Source: Streptococcus tangpeifui
GTDB taxonomy: Bacteria > Bacillota > Bacilli > Lactobacillales > Streptococcaceae
Length of the DNA stretch: 64,000 nucleotides
Direction of reading: 5' to 3'
Assembly: GCF_011038795.1 (NCBI RefSeq)
Contig: NZ_JAAKDU010000003.1
Span: 1 to 64,000 of the forward strand
The notes under the pieces were generated by a model. The model was not told where the DNA came from and did not search any database. It saw only the letters and a list, made by a program, of their open reading frames with translations. Shown here piece after piece: positions 8,968 through 19,623 of this stretch (the first letter of the stretch is position 1; the number at the start of each line of letters is the position of its first letter). The position numbers and the translations under genes are program-made.

Positions 8968-9576
8968 ATGAAAATTATCGTTATTGATTACGATGCCGGT
9001 AATACAGCTAATGTCTTACGGGCACTGTCTAAAATTGGTGTCGAAGCTGAGTTATCATCTGATTCCGCTAAGATTTTAGCAGCAGACGGCTTGATTTTAC
9101 CAGGTGTCGGTGCCTATCCGACAGCTATGGAGGAGTTGAACAAACGCAGGTTGGTACCTGCTATCAAGGAAGTTGTTGCCAAAGGTACACCACTATTAGG
9201 GATTTGTCTGGGCATGCAATTGCTGACCGAAACAGGGCTGGAGCATCATAAAACGGCTGGCCTAGGCTTCATTTCAGGCGTGACACGTGAAATCCCAGCC
9301 AAGGATGGTTTCCCAGTACCCCACATGGGCTGGAATGATTTGCAGGTCAAACAAGCAACTGCACTGACAGTGGATCTGGATCAGCAGAATGTCTATTTTG
9401 TGCATAGCTATTTTACAGATGTTCCTAAAGAATACATCGATGCCACTGCTGATTACGACATCGAAGTGCCAGCTATGATTCATAAGGACAATGTCTACGG
9501 CGCTCAATTTCATCCGGAAAAATCAGGTGCTGTAGGACTTGGTATTCTCAAACGATTTGTGGATTTGTGTAAGTAG
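8968..9576 (+). CDS. hisH: Imidazole glycerol phosphate synthase, glutamine amidotransferase subunit
   Basis: 202-residue class I glutaminase that feeds ammonia to HisF. Catalytic Cys80 lies in LGICLGMQ, and His182 and Glu184 in QFHPEKSG. The start at ATG 8968 is chosen because it gives the family N-terminus MKIIVIDYDAGN. The frame stays open further upstream inside hisB, but those extra residues are not part of the family. It lies 1 nt after the hisB stop. A repeat-bearing spacer separates it from hisA. Confidence 0.95.
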   Translation: MKIIVIDYDAGNTANVLRALSKIGVEAELSSDSAKILAADGLILPGVGAYPTAMEELNKRRLVPAIKEVVAKGTPLLGICLGMQLLTETGLEHHKTAGLGFISGVTREIPAKDGFPVPHMGWNDLQVKQATALTVDLDQQNVYFVHSYFTDVPKEYIDATADYDIEVPAMIHKDNVYGAQFHPEKSGAVGLGILKRFVDLCK

Positions 9577-9905
9577 CTCGGCTATTAGGAACGAAGTGAG
9601 TAGAAATAGATACCCTCGCTCTAGTGGAATAGGACGCAATCTTTCGAGAGAGTTTGGCTTGAAGCTTAGTCATGAAACCGAAGGTTTGCTGATACCCCCA
9701 CCACATAAGGAGAGTATTAATAACAGAGTTATTTTGAACTAGATAATAAAAAAGAAAGGAAGGTTCAGGGATAAGAACAAGTAAGTTTTTTGAACTGAAC
9801 CCGAGCTAAAAGCGTCGTGAAAAAGTTAAACTTCCTTGTGTGCGGGCACACGTCGTCAGTTTCCTATTTTCATCTCGCTTTCTTAACGCTCTTGGTATCT
9901 TAATT
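9577..9905. other. Spacer with inserted repeat between hisH and hisA
   Basis: About 330 bp with no convincing gene break an otherwise compact operon. The right part (9791-9865) is a reverse-complement copy of a repeat found twice at 39442-39652. An inverted repeat GGTTCAG / CTGAACC (about 9763-9800) lies in the middle. No Shine-Dalgarno remains before hisA. Confidence 0.6.
9791..9865 (-). repeat. Interspersed repeat, family A (copy 3)
   Basis: Reverse complement of the units at 39442-39523 and 39568-39652. Shared blocks are TGACG-CGTGTGC-GCACACAAGGAAG and CTTTTAGC followed by GTTCAGTT. The core forms a hairpin (GTGTGC / GCACAC). Confidence 0.7.
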
Positions 9906-10625
9906 ATGCAAATTTTACCTGCGATTGATATTAAAGATGGACAGGCGGTTCGTCTGTTTAAGGGGGACTTTAACCAGAAAACAGTAGTCAACCCTGATGT
10001 ATTGGGACAAGCACGGATTTTTGCAGATGCGGGCATTCAGTTTATCCATGTGGTGGATCTGGATGGCGCTCTGGACGGCCGTGCTACTAACCGTGATTTG
10101 ATTGCAGCGCTTAAAGTTGCGACAGGTCTAGGCGTTGAGGTAGGCGGCGGCATTCGTACGCTTGAACAGATTGCGGACTACCTTGCAGTAGGGATCGACC
10201 GCGTTATCATTGGTTCGATGGCTGTTAAAAATCCTGCTTTTGTCAAAGCTGCATTGGACAAGTTTGGATCGGATAAGATTGTGGTCGGCATTGACGCTAA
10301 AAATGGCTATGTGGCCACCGAAGGATGGCTGGAAACCAGTACCGTTGACTACATCAGCTTGGCCAAGGAAATGGAAAAAATGGGGGTTAAGCTCTTTGTT
10401 TACACGGATGTTGACCGCGACGGTACGCTGACGGGTCCTAATTTTGACCATTACAAACAATTAGTAACCGAACTGACAACCGCTCAGGTCATTGCTTCCG
10501 GCGGAATCGCTGAGCTATCGGATTTGACTAAACTACAAGAGTTGGGTGTAGCAGGGACTATTGTTGGTAAGGCCTACTATAATGGCAATATCAACTTGGA
10601 GGAGCTCAAAGAATTGGAGAAGTGA
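9906..10625 (+). CDS. hisA: ProFAR isomerase (HisA)
   Basis: 239-residue (beta-alpha)8 barrel isomerising ProFAR to PRFAR. The N-terminal catalytic Asp8 is in PAIDIKDGQ. Phosphate-binding motifs are VGGGIR and [11 protein letters not shown], and a second acidic residue is in [10 protein letters not shown]. The start at ATG 9906 gives the family N-terminus. Upstream sequence (TCTTGGTATCTTAATT) has no Shine-Dalgarno, apparently because the repeat inserted here replaced it. An in-frame GTG at 9840 would add 22 unrelated residues. The next gene, hisF, begins 1 nt after the stop. Confidence 0.94.
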   Translation: MQILPAIDIKDGQAVRLFKGDFNQKTVVNPDVLGQARIFADAGIQFIHVVDLDGALDGRATNRDLIAALKVATGLGVEVGGGIRTLEQIADYLAVGIDRVIIGSMAVKNPAFVKAALDKFGSDKIVVGIDAKNGYVATEGWLETSTVDYISLAKEMEKMGVKLFVYTDVDRDGTLTGPNFDHYKQLVTELTTAQVIASGGIAELSDLTKLQELGVAGTIVGKAYYNGNINLEELKELEK

Positions 10626-10626
10626 G

Positions 10627-11385
10627 ATGCTGAAAAAACGGATTATTCCTTGTCTGGATGTCAAGAATGGGCGTGTTGTCAAAGGAATCAATTTTGTCAA
10701 TTTAACCGATGTGGGTGACCCTGTTGACTCAGCGCGTGCTTACTATGAGGCCGGCTGTGATGAACTGGTTTTTCTGGACATTACGGCGACCCATGAGGAG
10801 CGCGATACAACAGTGGATATGGTGCGTCGCGTTGCCGATCAGGTCTTTATCCCCTTTACAGTCGGCGGCGGCATTCGCTCGGCTGAGGACATGAATAAGA
10901 TGCTCAAGGCCGGTGCGGATAAGGTTGCTATCAATTCATCTGCTCTGGCTAATCCCCAGCTCATCAAGGAATGTGCTGAAAAATTTGGCTGTCAGTGTGT
11001 GGTTGTGGCCATTGATGCCAAGAAGCAGGCAGACGGCAGCTGGCATGTTTATGTGGCTGGCGGCCGCAAAGATACCGGCAGAAATTTGATTGACTGGGTC
11101 AAAGAAGCGGTTAGTTTGGGAGCAGGTGAAATTCTCCTCACCTCGATGGATAAAGATGGCACAAAATCTGGTTTTGATTTAGATATGCTCAATGCTGTAG
11201 CAGCAGTAGCGGACGTGCCTATTATCGCTTCAGGTGGTGCAGGCAACAGTGATCATATGGTAGAAGTTTTCGAGAAAACACCAGCAACTGGTGCTTTAGC
11301 AGCTTCTATCTTTCACTACGGAGAAGTAGCTATTGCTGATACCAAAAAAGCTATGACTAAGGCAGGAATTGAGGTGAGATTATGA
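10627..11385 (+). CDS. hisF: Imidazole glycerol phosphate synthase, cyclase subunit
   Basis: 252-residue barrel enzyme that joins ammonia from HisH to PRFAR, giving IGP and AICAR. Catalytic Asp11 is in [13 protein letters not shown], and the second Asp is in [13 protein letters not shown]. Phosphate loops VGGGIRS and IASGGAGN are present. The start is taken at ATG 10627 right after the hisA stop. The end overlaps hisI by 4 nt (ATGA). Confidence 0.95.
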   Translation: MLKKRIIPCLDVKNGRVVKGINFVNLTDVGDPVDSARAYYEAGCDELVFLDITATHEERDTTVDMVRRVADQVFIPFTVGGGIRSAEDMNKMLKAGADKVAINSSALANPQLIKECAEKFGCQCVVVAIDAKKQADGSWHVYVAGGRKDTGRNLIDWVKEAVSLGAGEILLTSMDKDGTKSGFDLDMLNAVAAVADVPIIASGGAGNSDHMVEVFEKTPATGALAASIFHYGEVAIADTKKAMTKAGIEVRL

Positions 11386-11711
11386 CAGCTATCAAACTTG
11401 ATTTTGCTAAGCAGGGCGGACTGATTCCAGTTATTGTGACGGACCATTTCACAGGACAGGTCCTTATGCTGGCTTATATGAATGAGGAAAGCTATCGGCT
11501 AACCCTCAAAACCAAGCAGATGCACTATTGGAGTCGCAGCCGCAACGAGCTCTGGCATAAAGGGGCAACTTCTGGTCACTATCAGTATGTCAAATCCATT
11601 GCAACCGACTGCGACCAAGATACCCTGCTCATCGCAGTTGAGCAGGTCGGCGCTGCCTGCCACACTGGAGCCTATTCTTGTTTTTTTAATGAGATATATT
11701 CTGAAGATTAG
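11382..11711 (+). CDS. hisI: Phosphoribosyl-AMP cyclohydrolase
   Basis: 109-residue separate HisI, hydrolysing the adenine ring of phosphoribosyl-AMP. It has the family features [28 protein letters not shown] and the metal-binding Asp/Cys cluster DCDQDTL...CHTGAYSCF. It is not fused to HisE, which follows 14 nt downstream. It overlaps hisF by 4 nt. Confidence 0.95.
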   Translation: MTAIKLDFAKQGGLIPVIVTDHFTGQVLMLAYMNEESYRLTLKTKQMHYWSRSRNELWHKGATSGHYQYVKSIATDCDQDTLLIAVEQVGAACHTGAYSCFFNEIYSED

Positions 11712-11725
11712 AAAGGAACTATGAT

Positions 11726-12040
11726 ATGCTAGAAACACTGTACCAAGAAGCACTAGATCGTAAGCAAAACCCTAAAGAAGGCTCTTACACTAATTATCTC
11801 TTTGACAAAGGATTGGATAAGATTCTCAAAAAGGTCGGTGAAGAAGCAACAGAAGTTGTTATTGCTGCCAAAAATGCTGACAAAGATGAAATTGCTAACG
11901 AGACGGCAGATGTTCTCTACCATTTAGCCGTTATGTTAGTCGAAACCGGTGTCACCCCAGACGATATCGAAACTGTTCTTAAATCCCGCCAAGGCAAACA
12001 AAGTAGAATCCATGACCGCAGAGAAGTGACAGATTATTAA
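11726..12040 (+). CDS. hisE: Phosphoribosyl-ATP pyrophosphatase
   Basis: 104-residue MazG-like pyrophosphohydrolase, second enzyme of the pathway. It has the characteristic GEEATEVVIAAKN and ETADVLYHLAVML helices that bind magnesium. It is the last gene of the his operon and follows a good AAAGGAA site. A hairpin lies about 27 nt after its stop. Confidence 0.95.
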   Translation: MLETLYQEALDRKQNPKEGSYTNYLFDKGLDKILKKVGEEATEVVIAAKNADKDEIANETADVLYHLAVMLVETGVTPDDIETVLKSRQGKQSRIHDRREVTDY

Positions 12041-12066
12041 AAGAGAGCCATCAATGAGATATTCCA

Positions 12067-12096
12067 AGAACTTGTTTTAAGTTCTGAAGGTTTTTT
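12067..12096 (+). terminator. Likely his operon terminator
   Basis: Stem AGAACTT / AAGTTCT (12067-12085), then GAAGG and a T6 run. Confidence 0.6.
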
Positions 12097-12191
12097 GATG
12101 AAATATGGTATCTGCTTTTCTGTGTGAGATTAATAGATTATTCGATCAATGGAATGAAAAAATGATTTAATTTATCGATAGGTAAAATACA

Positions 12192-12225
12192 AAAAGTAGT
12201 CGAATTTTTAAACTCGGCTACTTTT
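12192..12225. terminator. Bidirectional terminator between hisE and ltaS
   Basis: 12-bp stem AAAAGTAGTCGA / TCGGCTACTTTT. It serves the convergent ltaS gene and can act on his transcripts. Confidence 0.75.
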
Positions 12226-12240
12226 GATTTGTGTTTTGAT

Positions 12241-14403
12241 TTATTTAGAACTTGAAGAACTAGAGCTGCCAGAGCTATCAGTTCCATGAATTTCTGCATA
12301 AGACTTAGCCTCATAAAGATCTTCTGATGTTTCGTTACCGCGTTGGTGGAAGAGGCTGGTTGACTTGTCCCCCTTCTTCTTATTAATCTTTTTGAGCTGG
12401 GTCATTGATTTTGTGTAGGAATAGTCACTGGCATCTGCTGGTTTTAAGCCAGGAATATCAGCAAAGCGTAGCAGATCACCGGTTTGTACCTTATCACTGT
12501 AAGATAGCTGGTCGGCAGCAGCATTGCGATATTTTTCGAGCTCAGCCTTGGTCTGCTCGTTTGGCTCAGTGATTTCTTGTCCATTTTGTGTGTAGTAGGT
12601 CTTACCGCCATAGCTGGTGTAGGTTGGTGTAAGGTAATAACCTGATGTCCGCAGGGGAACGAAATTATCATTTTTAGGTGATAGCAGGTCTTGTCCCATT
12701 TGGACGTAATCCTTAGTATCAATTCCTAGAAGATGGAGCAGAGTCGGCAGAGAATCAATTTCACCGCCGTAGGTATCGCTGACAAAGCCATTGGTATAAC
12801 CTGGAATGTTAATAATATAAGGAACTTTTTGCATCATAGCATTGTCGTAATCAGACCAGGTTTCAGAATCTTTGCCCAGCAGCGGAGCCAGACTGGTATT
12901 GCGATCGTTGGAAATACCATAATGATCCCCATACAGGACAATGATAGACTTATCATAGAGACCGCTGGCCTTGAGATAATCAAAGAAAGACTTGATGGCT
13001 GAATCCAAGTAGTTAGCCGTCGAGAAATAACCGTTAACTGTATCATCTCCAGTATCAGCCAACGGGAAACCTAGTTCATTTTTATCACCGTTGAGGCTGG
13101 TGTAAGGATAATGGTTTGATACAGTGATGAACTTGGTGTAGAAGGGTTGCTGCAGCTGTTCCAGATATTTGATGGAGTCTTTAAAAAGATACTTATCATT
13201 GAGTCCATACTGGAAAGAATTAGAACTATCTTGTTTCTCAAAATAGGTAGAGTCGAAGAAGTAATTGTAGCCCCACTGTTTATAAGTATTGTTACGATTC
13301 CAAAAACTTCCGGTATTTCCGTGGAAGACAGCACTGGAGTAGCCACCTTTTTGAGCGAGGATCGAAGGAGTAGCATAGGCAGTATTATCACCGCCGTAGT
13401 TAACCATATAGGAACCGTTATTCAGACCATAAAGGGAAGTTTCCATCATGGTTTCAGCATCAGAAGTTTTACCGTTTTTAACTTGGTTAAAGAAATTGGA
13501 GAAGGAAATCGAAGATTTGGAGTGGTAGAGGGAATTAAGGAAAGGTGTGACTTCGTATTCTTTATCATCTGCCTTGAGCTTGTAGTCAATCAAAAATTGT
13601 TGGAAGCTTTCCAAGTGAATAACGATAACATTGCGTCCCTTGGCAATGCCGAAATATTTGCTATCGGGAGCGGCGTAATTTTTCTTGGCATAATCTTGCA
13701 CCTCTTTAAGGTCACCAGCTGTTGCTGCACTTCTTTCCTTTTGTGCTTGATAGGTTTGATTGGCGCTGTAAGTCATAAAGGCTGGTAGGCCAATACCGCG
13801 CACGACATAATAGTTGGAGAAACCGCGGGTCAGAAGCTGAGGCCGGATGGTTTCAGCAGCGAAAAGATTCGCTGAGAAGAAGAGGACCGACAGAGCAGTG
13901 ACAGCGAAACTGGCTCGCTTATTGAAAAATCGCTTATCTGATTTAATTTTCTTAAAAGCTAGCAAGAGGGCAAAGAAAACTACATCTACCAAATAGAAAA
14001 GATCGGTTACTTCAAAGAGATTGGCAGCAGAATCCCCCAAACCAGCGGCCGCCTTGGAACTGGCCAACAAGGTATTCACAGTAATAAAATCGGTGAACTC
14101 TCTAAAATAGACAGAGTTTCCAATAATAAGGATATTTAAAACCAAATAGAGCAGGATTTCCAAACTGTAGAAAACTTTGCTATTCTTGAAATAGAGGGGA
14201 AGTCCTAAGATCAGAAGTCCTAAGGGTAGTGGATTAAAAATCGCCACGACAATCTGGGCAGTGTCCTCTAATTCCAAGTTAAAATCAACACTATAGGCCC
14301 AGAGTGATTTTATCCAATAAAAAAAGAGAAGGACTAATACAAAGCCGAGTCGTGTATTAATAATATTGCCCAATTTCTTTAAGGGGCTTAAATACTTTTT
14401 CAT
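12241..14403 (-). CDS. ltaS: Lipoteichoic acid synthase family protein
   Basis: 720-residue polytopic enzyme that polymerises glycerol phosphate from phosphatidylglycerol onto the glycolipid anchor at the outer membrane face. Five membrane segments lie in the first ~185 residues (about 19-37, 49-72, 78-97, 134-150, 164-182). An extracellular sulfatase-fold domain follows: metal ligand Glu265 in HLES, catalytic threonine Thr313 in NGKTSD, and LYGDHYGIS with further metal ligands. The C-terminus ends in a Ser-rich tail. It has its own promoter (extended -10 at 14448-14453, minus strand) and a GAGG site. It is a single-gene unit facing the his operon. Confidence 0.92.
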   Translation of the reverse strand: MKKYLSPLKKLGNIINTRLGFVLVLLFFYWIKSLWAYSVDFNLELEDTAQIVVAIFNPLPLGLLILGLPLYFKNSKVFYSLEILLYLVLNILIIGNSVYFREFTDFITVNTLLASSKAAAGLGDSAANLFEVTDLFYLVDVVFFALLLAFKKIKSDKRFFNKRASFAVTALSVLFFSANLFAAETIRPQLLTRGFSNYYVVRGIGLPAFMTYSANQTYQAQKERSAATAGDLKEVQDYAKKNYAAPDSKYFGIAKGRNVIVIHLESFQQFLIDYKLKADDKEYEVTPFLNSLYHSKSSISFSNFFNQVKNGKTSDAETMMETSLYGLNNGSYMVNYGGDNTAYATPSILAQKGGYSSAVFHGNTGSFWNRNNTYKQWGYNYFFDSTYFEKQDSSNSFQYGLNDKYLFKDSIKYLEQLQQPFYTKFITVSNHYPYTSLNGDKNELGFPLADTGDDTVNGYFSTANYLDSAIKSFFDYLKASGLYDKSIIVLYGDHYGISNDRNTSLAPLLGKDSETWSDYDNAMMQKVPYIINIPGYTNGFVSDTYGGEIDSLPTLLHLLGIDTKDYVQMGQDLLSPKNDNFVPLRTSGYYLTPTYTSYGGKTYYTQNGQEITEPNEQTKAELEKYRNAAADQLSYSDKVQTGDLLRFADIPGLKPADASDYSYTKSMTQLKKINKKKGDKSTSLFHQRGNETSEDLYEAKSYAEIHGTDSSGSSSSSSSK

Positions 14404-14484
14404 TCCATATCCTCATTAATTTTAATTTCAGAAAAAATCCAGTTTACATTATACCACAATTTAATTTTTAGGCAGGAAACGAGG

Positions 14485-14513
14485 TAGAAAGTTTCCTGAA
14501 ATTTTGGTACAAT
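14485..14513 (+). promoter_or_regulatory. Promoter giving a leaderless transcript
   Basis: TAGAAA (14485-14490), 17-nt spacer, TACAAT (14508-14513). Only 7 nt separate the -10 from ATG 14521, so the transcript should begin at or next to the start codon. No Shine-Dalgarno is present. Confidence 0.6.
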
Positions 14514-14520
14514 ACTTAGT

Positions 14521-15681
14521 ATGAATAAGCTTATTGTGGATGTCTTGGTTGAAAAGAAAATCAATCGTGGAATTCAGCTCCTTCAAGGACGGGATTTTAA
14601 TGATTTTTCTATGACGGACCAAGTTCTTGGCCTTTATAATACCGAGGGAAAATTTCTGGGGACAGCCTACCTTTCCAAACAAAATAAGGGAATTGGCTGG
14701 TTGATCTCGCGAAAGAGCGTCCAATTAGATAAGCCTTTCTTTATCGACCTTTTTGAAAAAGCCAGAGCCAAACGGCAGGTTTATGAAAACGATGATCTGA
14801 CTACAGCTTACCGCCTCTTCAATCAGGACGGTGATAATTTTGGTGGAGTCAGCATTGATCGCTATGGGGATTATGCCTTGTTCTCTTGGTATAACGCTTA
14901 TCTTTATAGCTTAAAAGATAGCATTGTGGCGGCCTTTCAAGAAGTTTATCCTGAGCTTGTTGGGGCTTACGAAAAGGTTCGTTTTGAGGGTTTGGATTAC
15001 CAATCTGCCCATCTTTACGGTCAAGAGGCTCCTGATCGTTTGACTATTTTAGAAAACGGCGTTAGCTACAATGTTTTTCTCAATGATGGTTTAATGACAG
15101 GGATTTTTCTGGACCAACGTGAAGTCAGAGCCAGTCTCACCAACGGTTTGGCCTTGGGGAAGACGATTCTCAATACCTTTTCCTACACAGCTGCTTTTTC
15201 GGTAGCTGCTGCCATGGGAGGCGCAGTAGAAACAACCTCGGTTGACTTAGCCAAGCGGTCTCGCGAGCTGTCGCAGGCGCATTTCCTAGCCAATGGTCTA
15301 GCTATGGATCAGCACAAGTTGGTTGTCATGGATATCTTTGACTATTATCGTTATGCCAAACGTAAGGGCTTGACTTATGATCTCATCGTCATCGATCCCC
15401 CCAGTTTTTCTCGCCATAAAAAACAGACTTTTTCGGTGGCAAAGGACTATCACAAGTTGATTTCCCAAGCTTTAGAAATTATCAAACCCGGCGGAATTCT
15501 TATCGCTTCTACCAATGCTTCCAACCTGTCGATTGGACAATTCAAAAAGCAGTTGGAAAAAGGTTTTGCAGGTCACAAACACCATTATCTCAATTTAAAG
15601 CAGTTGCCCGCTGATTTTGCGGTCAATCAAGCTGATCAAACAAGTAATTATTTAAAAGTATACACAATAAAGGTAGAGTAG
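14521..15681 (+). CDS. Class I SAM-dependent rRNA methyltransferase (RlmI-like)
   Basis: 386-residue protein of the RlmI/RlmK-type family, which modifies 23S rRNA. An N-terminal PUA-like part (about 1-75) is followed by a linker and a Rossmann methyltransferase domain. Visible motifs are [28 protein letters not shown] (SAM-binding motif I), [10 protein letters not shown] and the [10 protein letters not shown] catalytic motif. The start at 14521 matches the family N-terminus and is probably read from a leaderless mRNA. aroD follows 7 nt downstream, so it heads the aro operon. The exact target base is not established here. Confidence 0.85.
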   Translation: MNKLIVDVLVEKKINRGIQLLQGRDFNDFSMTDQVLGLYNTEGKFLGTAYLSKQNKGIGWLISRKSVQLDKPFFIDLFEKARAKRQVYENDDLTTAYRLFNQDGDNFGGVSIDRYGDYALFSWYNAYLYSLKDSIVAAFQEVYPELVGAYEKVRFEGLDYQSAHLYGQEAPDRLTILENGVSYNVFLNDGLMTGIFLDQREVRASLTNGLALGKTILNTFSYTAAFSVAAAMGGAVETTSVDLAKRSRELSQAHFLANGLAMDQHKLVVMDIFDYYRYAKRKGLTYDLIVIDPPSFSRHKKQTFSVAKDYHKLISQALEIIKPGGILIASTNASNLSIGQFKKQLEKGFAGHKHHYLNLKQLPADFAVNQADQTSNYLKVYTIKVE

Positions 15682-15688
15682 TAAAAAT

Positions 15689-16366
15689 ATGAAAATAGTA
15701 GTTCCCGTAATGCCTCGTTCCCTAGACGAGGTCAATCAGCTTGATGCTGCCAAATACGACCACGCTGATATCATCGAATGGCGGGCCGATTTCTTGCCTA
15801 AGGATGATATTATCAAGGTAGCCCCAGCCATTTTTGAAAAATTTCCCGGTCGAGAAATCATCTTTACCTTGCGAACTCAAGCAGAGGGCGGCCAGATTTC
15901 TTTGCCTGATGAAGAGTATGTCAGCTTGATTAAGGAAGTATCGTCCCTTTATCATCCTGACTATATCGACTTTGAATATTATTCTCATCAGGACATCTTC
16001 TCACAAATGTTGGAATTTCCAAATCTGATTTTGTCCTATCATAATTTCGAAGAAACACCAGATAATCTGATGAGTATTCTGTCTGAGCTGACGACCCTGA
16101 CCCCTCGAGTGGTCAAGGTTGCTGTCATGCCCCAGACTGAGCAAGATGTCTTGGATTTGATGAATTTCACCAGAGGTTTCAAGGTGCTCAATCCTGAACA
16201 GGATTATGTCACCATGGCTATGGGCAAGCTCGGTCAGGTTTCTCGCCTCGCTAGCGATTTGATGGGATCATCTTGGACCTTTGCTAGTGTTGACGAAGCG
16301 AGTGCACCAGGCCAAATCGGCTTGGCTGATATGTTTAAAGTAAGGGAGATTCTTGATGCAGATTGA
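15689..16366 (+). CDS. aroD: 3-dehydroquinate dehydratase, type I
   Basis: 225-residue class I (Schiff-base) dehydroquinase, third step of the shikimate pathway. Features are EWRADF near the N-terminus, TLRTQAEGG, the catalytic His in [10 protein letters not shown], the Schiff-base Lys in VVKVAVMP, and SAPGQI near the C-terminus. It is followed with an 11-nt overlap by aroE. The aro genes here (D, E, B, C) plus tyrA form one transcription unit. Confidence 0.95.
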   Translation: MKIVVPVMPRSLDEVNQLDAAKYDHADIIEWRADFLPKDDIIKVAPAIFEKFPGREIIFTLRTQAEGGQISLPDEEYVSLIKEVSSLYHPDYIDFEYYSHQDIFSQMLEFPNLILSYHNFEETPDNLMSILSELTTLTPRVVKVAVMPQTEQDVLDLMNFTRGFKVLNPEQDYVTMAMGKLGQVSRLASDLMGSSWTFASVDEASAPGQIGLADMFKVREILDAD

Positions 16367-17222
16367 TGGATATACGCGGATGGCTGCAGTCGTCGCGCGG
16401 CCGATTAAGCATTCTATTTCGCCTTTTATTCATAACTATGCCTTCGATATTACGGGTGTTAATGGTGTTTATGTAGCTTGGGACATTCCAGAAGAAGACT
16501 TGCAGGAGTCTGTCCAAAATGTCCGCCGTTATGACATGTTTGGGATTAACATTTCTATGCCCTATAAGCAGGTGGTAATCCCTTTTTTGGATGAATTAGA
16601 TCAGGCGGCCCAGCTGATTGGCGCTGTCAATACAGTTGTCAACCGTCAGGGACACTTGGTTGGCTACAATACCGATGGCTACGGTTTTTTCAAGGCATTA
16701 GAAAAAGATGATGGTTTTACTATCAAAGATAAGACCATGACCATCCTTGGCGGCGGTGGAGCTGCAACCTCTATCATTGTGCAGGCAGCTCTCAATGGCG
16801 CAAAGAGAATCAACATCTTTAACCAGACTCAATTTTTGGAAGAAACTAAGGCCAAGGCTGAAAAATATGCAGCAGCAACAGATGTCCAGTTGGATGTCTT
16901 CCCAGTTGAAGACCAAACCTTGATTCAGGAAAAAATCTTGGAAAGTGACCTTCTGGTCAATGCTACTAGCGTTGGCATGGACGGTAAATCTATGGTCCTT
17001 GCTGACGACACCGATTTGCCAGCCGGTCTAAGAGTGGCTGATACCATCTACCAGCCCTTTGAGACTCCCTTTCTAAAATACGCCAGAAGCAAGGGCCTCA
17101 AGGCCAGTAATGGTCTAGGTATGTTGCTCTATCAAGCCGCTAAAGCTTTTGAACTGTGGACTGAACAAGTCATGCCGACAGATGAAATTTGGCGGGAACT
17201 AGAAAAGCGCTACGATGTTTAA
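16356..17222 (+). CDS. aroE: Shikimate dehydrogenase
   Basis: 288-residue NADP-dependent reductase of 3-dehydroshikimate. Substrate-binding SISPFIHN and SMPYK (the catalytic Lys) are in the N-terminal half. The cofactor-binding GGGGAATS motif starts the Rossmann half. A TTG lies one codon upstream of ATG 16356, but the ATG has AGGGAG at proper distance and is preferred. It overlaps the end of aroD and is followed 38 nt later by aroB. Confidence 0.95.
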   Translation: MQIDGYTRMAAVVARPIKHSISPFIHNYAFDITGVNGVYVAWDIPEEDLQESVQNVRRYDMFGINISMPYKQVVIPFLDELDQAAQLIGAVNTVVNRQGHLVGYNTDGYGFFKALEKDDGFTIKDKTMTILGGGGAATSIIVQAALNGAKRINIFNQTQFLEETKAKAEKYAAATDVQLDVFPVEDQTLIQEKILESDLLVNATSVGMDGKSMVLADDTDLPAGLRVADTIYQPFETPFLKYARSKGLKASNGLGMLLYQAAKAFELWTEQVMPTDEIWRELEKRYDV

Positions 17223-17260
17223 AAATAGATCCTAATAAGCATAGATTAAAGGGAGGCAGT

Positions 17261-18328
17261 ATGAAGTTACGTGTCGATTTGAGTCACAGTCCCTACGACT
17301 TAGTTGTTGAAAAGGGATGCCTGAGTCAGGTAGGAGACTGGGTGGCTGGCCTCTGGGGCAAGCAAAAGATTACCATTATTACTGATAACCATGTCGGTGG
17401 CCTCTATGCTGAAAAGGTCAAATTAAGGCTGGAAGCAGCGGGTTTTGAGGCCCATGTTTTTGACTTTCTTGAAGGTGAAGCCAGTAAGACCTTGACTACA
17501 GCCAATAAAGCCTATGAATTTCTGATTAAAGCCGGTATGACCCGAAGTGACGGCATTATTGCCTTAGGTGGCGGTGTTGTTGGCGATCTGGCAGGTTTCG
17601 TGGCTTCAACCTATATGCGGGGCATTCACTTCCTGCAGATTCCTACCAGCCTGACAGCTCAAGTTGATTCGTCTATCGGAGGTAAAACGGGTGTCAATAC
17701 TCCTTGGGCTAAAAATATTGTCGGCACCTTTGCCCAGCCCGATGGGGTTTTGATTGATCCTGATACCTTAAAAACTTTAGGCAAGCGTGAATTAATTGAA
17801 GGCATGGGTGAGGTCGTTAAATACGGTTTGATTGATGACTTAGAACTCTGGCAGGAATTGCAGACCATGTCTGGTTCAAAAGAGTCTATTCTAGAACACG
17901 CTGAATCTATTATTTACCATTCCTGCAATGTCAAACGTAAGATTGTTGTGGAAGATGAATTTGAAGGCGGTGTTCGCATGTACCTAAACTTCGGTCACAC
18001 GATCGGCCATGCTATTGAGCAAACAGCTGGCTATGGCAAGGTTATGCACGGTGAAGCTGTGGCTATCGGTATGGTACAGATTGCTAAGGTGGCTGAAAAG
18101 AAAGGTCTTATGCTTCAGGGAATTTCGCAAGAAATTGCCAATATGTGTACTAAATTTGGCTTGCCAACAGATTTTGAACCTTGGGATGTGGACAAACTCT
18201 ACCAAGCTCTCAGTCACGATAAAAAGGCTCGCGGTAAGGATATTAAAATCGTACTGGTTCCTGAAATTGGTCAAGCCAGCATCACTCAAATTCCCCTGAC
18301 AGAAATGAAAGATTATTTGGTGAAGTAG
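17261..18328 (+). CDS. aroB: 3-dehydroquinate synthase
   Basis: 355-residue NAD- and metal-dependent enzyme that cyclises DAHP to dehydroquinate. The family blocks are [38 protein letters not shown], the metal ligands E and H in GEVVKYGLI and [11 protein letters not shown], and [12 protein letters not shown] 17261 is chosen because it has GGGAGG upstream and matches the family start. An open frame reaching back into aroE is not part of the protein. aroC begins immediately after the stop. Confidence 0.95.
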   Translation: MKLRVDLSHSPYDLVVEKGCLSQVGDWVAGLWGKQKITIITDNHVGGLYAEKVKLRLEAAGFEAHVFDFLEGEASKTLTTANKAYEFLIKAGMTRSDGIIALGGGVVGDLAGFVASTYMRGIHFLQIPTSLTAQVDSSIGGKTGVNTPWAKNIVGTFAQPDGVLIDPDTLKTLGKRELIEGMGEVVKYGLIDDLELWQELQTMSGSKESILEHAESIIYHSCNVKRKIVVEDEFEGGVRMYLNFGHTIGHAIEQTAGYGKVMHGEAVAIGMVQIAKVAEKKGLMLQGISQEIANMCTKFGLPTDFEPWDVDKLYQALSHDKKARGKDIKIVLVPEIGQASITQIPLTEMKDYLVK

Positions 18329-19495
18329 ATGAGATATTTAACAGCTGGTGAGTCGCACGGTCCCCGTCTGACTGCCATTATTGAAGGGGTTCCTGCTGGC
18401 CTTCCGCTGACAGCTGAGGACATCAACGGTGACTTGAAACGCCGTCAGGGCGGTTATGGCCGCGGTGGCCGCATGAAAATTGAAAGCGACCACATTGTCT
18501 TTACTTCTGGTGTCCGTCACGGTAAGACAACTGGTGCCCCCATTACGATGGATGTGGTTAATCGGGACCACCAGAAATGGTTGGATATCATGTCCGCAGA
18601 GGATATTGAGGAACGTCTAAAGAGCAAGCGCAAGATCACCCATCCCAGGCCTGGTCATGCTGACCTAGTCGGTGGCATGAAATACCGCTTTGAAGATTTA
18701 CGCAATTCCTTGGAACGCTCATCTGCCCGTGAAACCACTATGCGGGTAGCTATCGGAGCCGTGGCCAAGCGGATTCTTGCCGAGCTTGATATCGAAATTG
18801 CCAACCATGTTGTTGTCTTCGGCGGCAAGGAAATTGATGTGCCAGATGGTCTTTCCGTTGCTCAAATTAAGGACTTAGCCGCTAAGTCAGATGTTTCCAT
18901 TGTTAACCAAGAGCGGGAGCAGGAAATTAAAGACTACATTGACCAGATTAAAAAAGACGGCGACACTATCGGTGGTGTTGTGGAAACGGTTGTCGGCGGT
19001 GTACCGGCAGGTCTGGGCTCTTATGTTCAGTGGGACAGAAAGCTGGACGCTAAGTTGGCACAAGCTGTCGTCTCTATCAATGCTTTTAAAGGGGTTGAAT
19101 TTGGTCTCGGTTTTAAAGATGGTTATCTGCCTGGCAGTCAGGTCATGGATGAAATTCTCTGGAACCCAGAAGACGGCTACACTCGTAAAACTAATAATCT
19201 AGGTGGCTTTGAAGGTGGCATGACCAATGGACAGCCTCTGGTTATCCGCGGGGTTATGAAACCTATTCCGACTCTCTATAAACCGCTCATGTCCGTTGAT
19301 ATTGAAACGCATGAGCCATATAAGGCCACCGTTGAGCGATCCGATCCGACAGCCCTGCCAGCAGCAGGTGTGGTTATGGAAGCCGTTGTTGCTACGGTCC
19401 TAGCTAATGAAATTCTTGAAACCTTCACCTCTGACAATCTTGAAGAATTAAAAGAAGCCGTCGATCGCCATCGAGACTATATCAAGAATTTTTGA
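18329..19495 (+). CDS. aroC: Chorismate synthase
   Basis: 388-residue FMN-dependent enzyme converting EPSP to chorismate. It shows the family signatures GESHGP at the N-terminus, [19 protein letters not shown] and the C-terminal [13 protein letters not shown]. Length is typical. It starts directly after the aroB stop. Downstream an inverted repeat AAAGTTTGG / CCAAACTTT (19506-19545) lacks a long T-run, so transcription may continue into tyrA. Confidence 0.96.
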   Translation: MRYLTAGESHGPRLTAIIEGVPAGLPLTAEDINGDLKRRQGGYGRGGRMKIESDHIVFTSGVRHGKTTGAPITMDVVNRDHQKWLDIMSAEDIEERLKSKRKITHPRPGHADLVGGMKYRFEDLRNSLERSSARETTMRVAIGAVAKRILAELDIEIANHVVVFGGKEIDVPDGLSVAQIKDLAAKSDVSIVNQEREQEIKDYIDQIKKDGDTIGGVVETVVGGVPAGLGSYVQWDRKLDAKLAQAVVSINAFKGVEFGLGFKDGYLPGSQVMDEILWNPEDGYTRKTNNLGGFEGGMTNGQPLVIRGVMKPIPTLYKPLMSVDIETHEPYKATVERSDPTALPAAGVVMEAVVATVLANEILETFTSDNLEELKEAVDRHRDYIKNF

Positions 19496-19623
19496 ATAAA
19501 TAAAAAAGTTTGGAATAAAAGTAAGCTTCTTATTTCCCAAACTTTAGCATCAGAGAGTAAGCTCATTGATTGGTATTGAGCCTACCGATTGGGATTCAGT
19601 CCCCTAGAAGCTTAGGAGCGCTT

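Noticed and set aside
13147-13788. 213-codon plus-strand frame opposite ltaS
   Set aside because: Antisense shadow of a well-conserved gene; no ribosome-binding site or family similarity.
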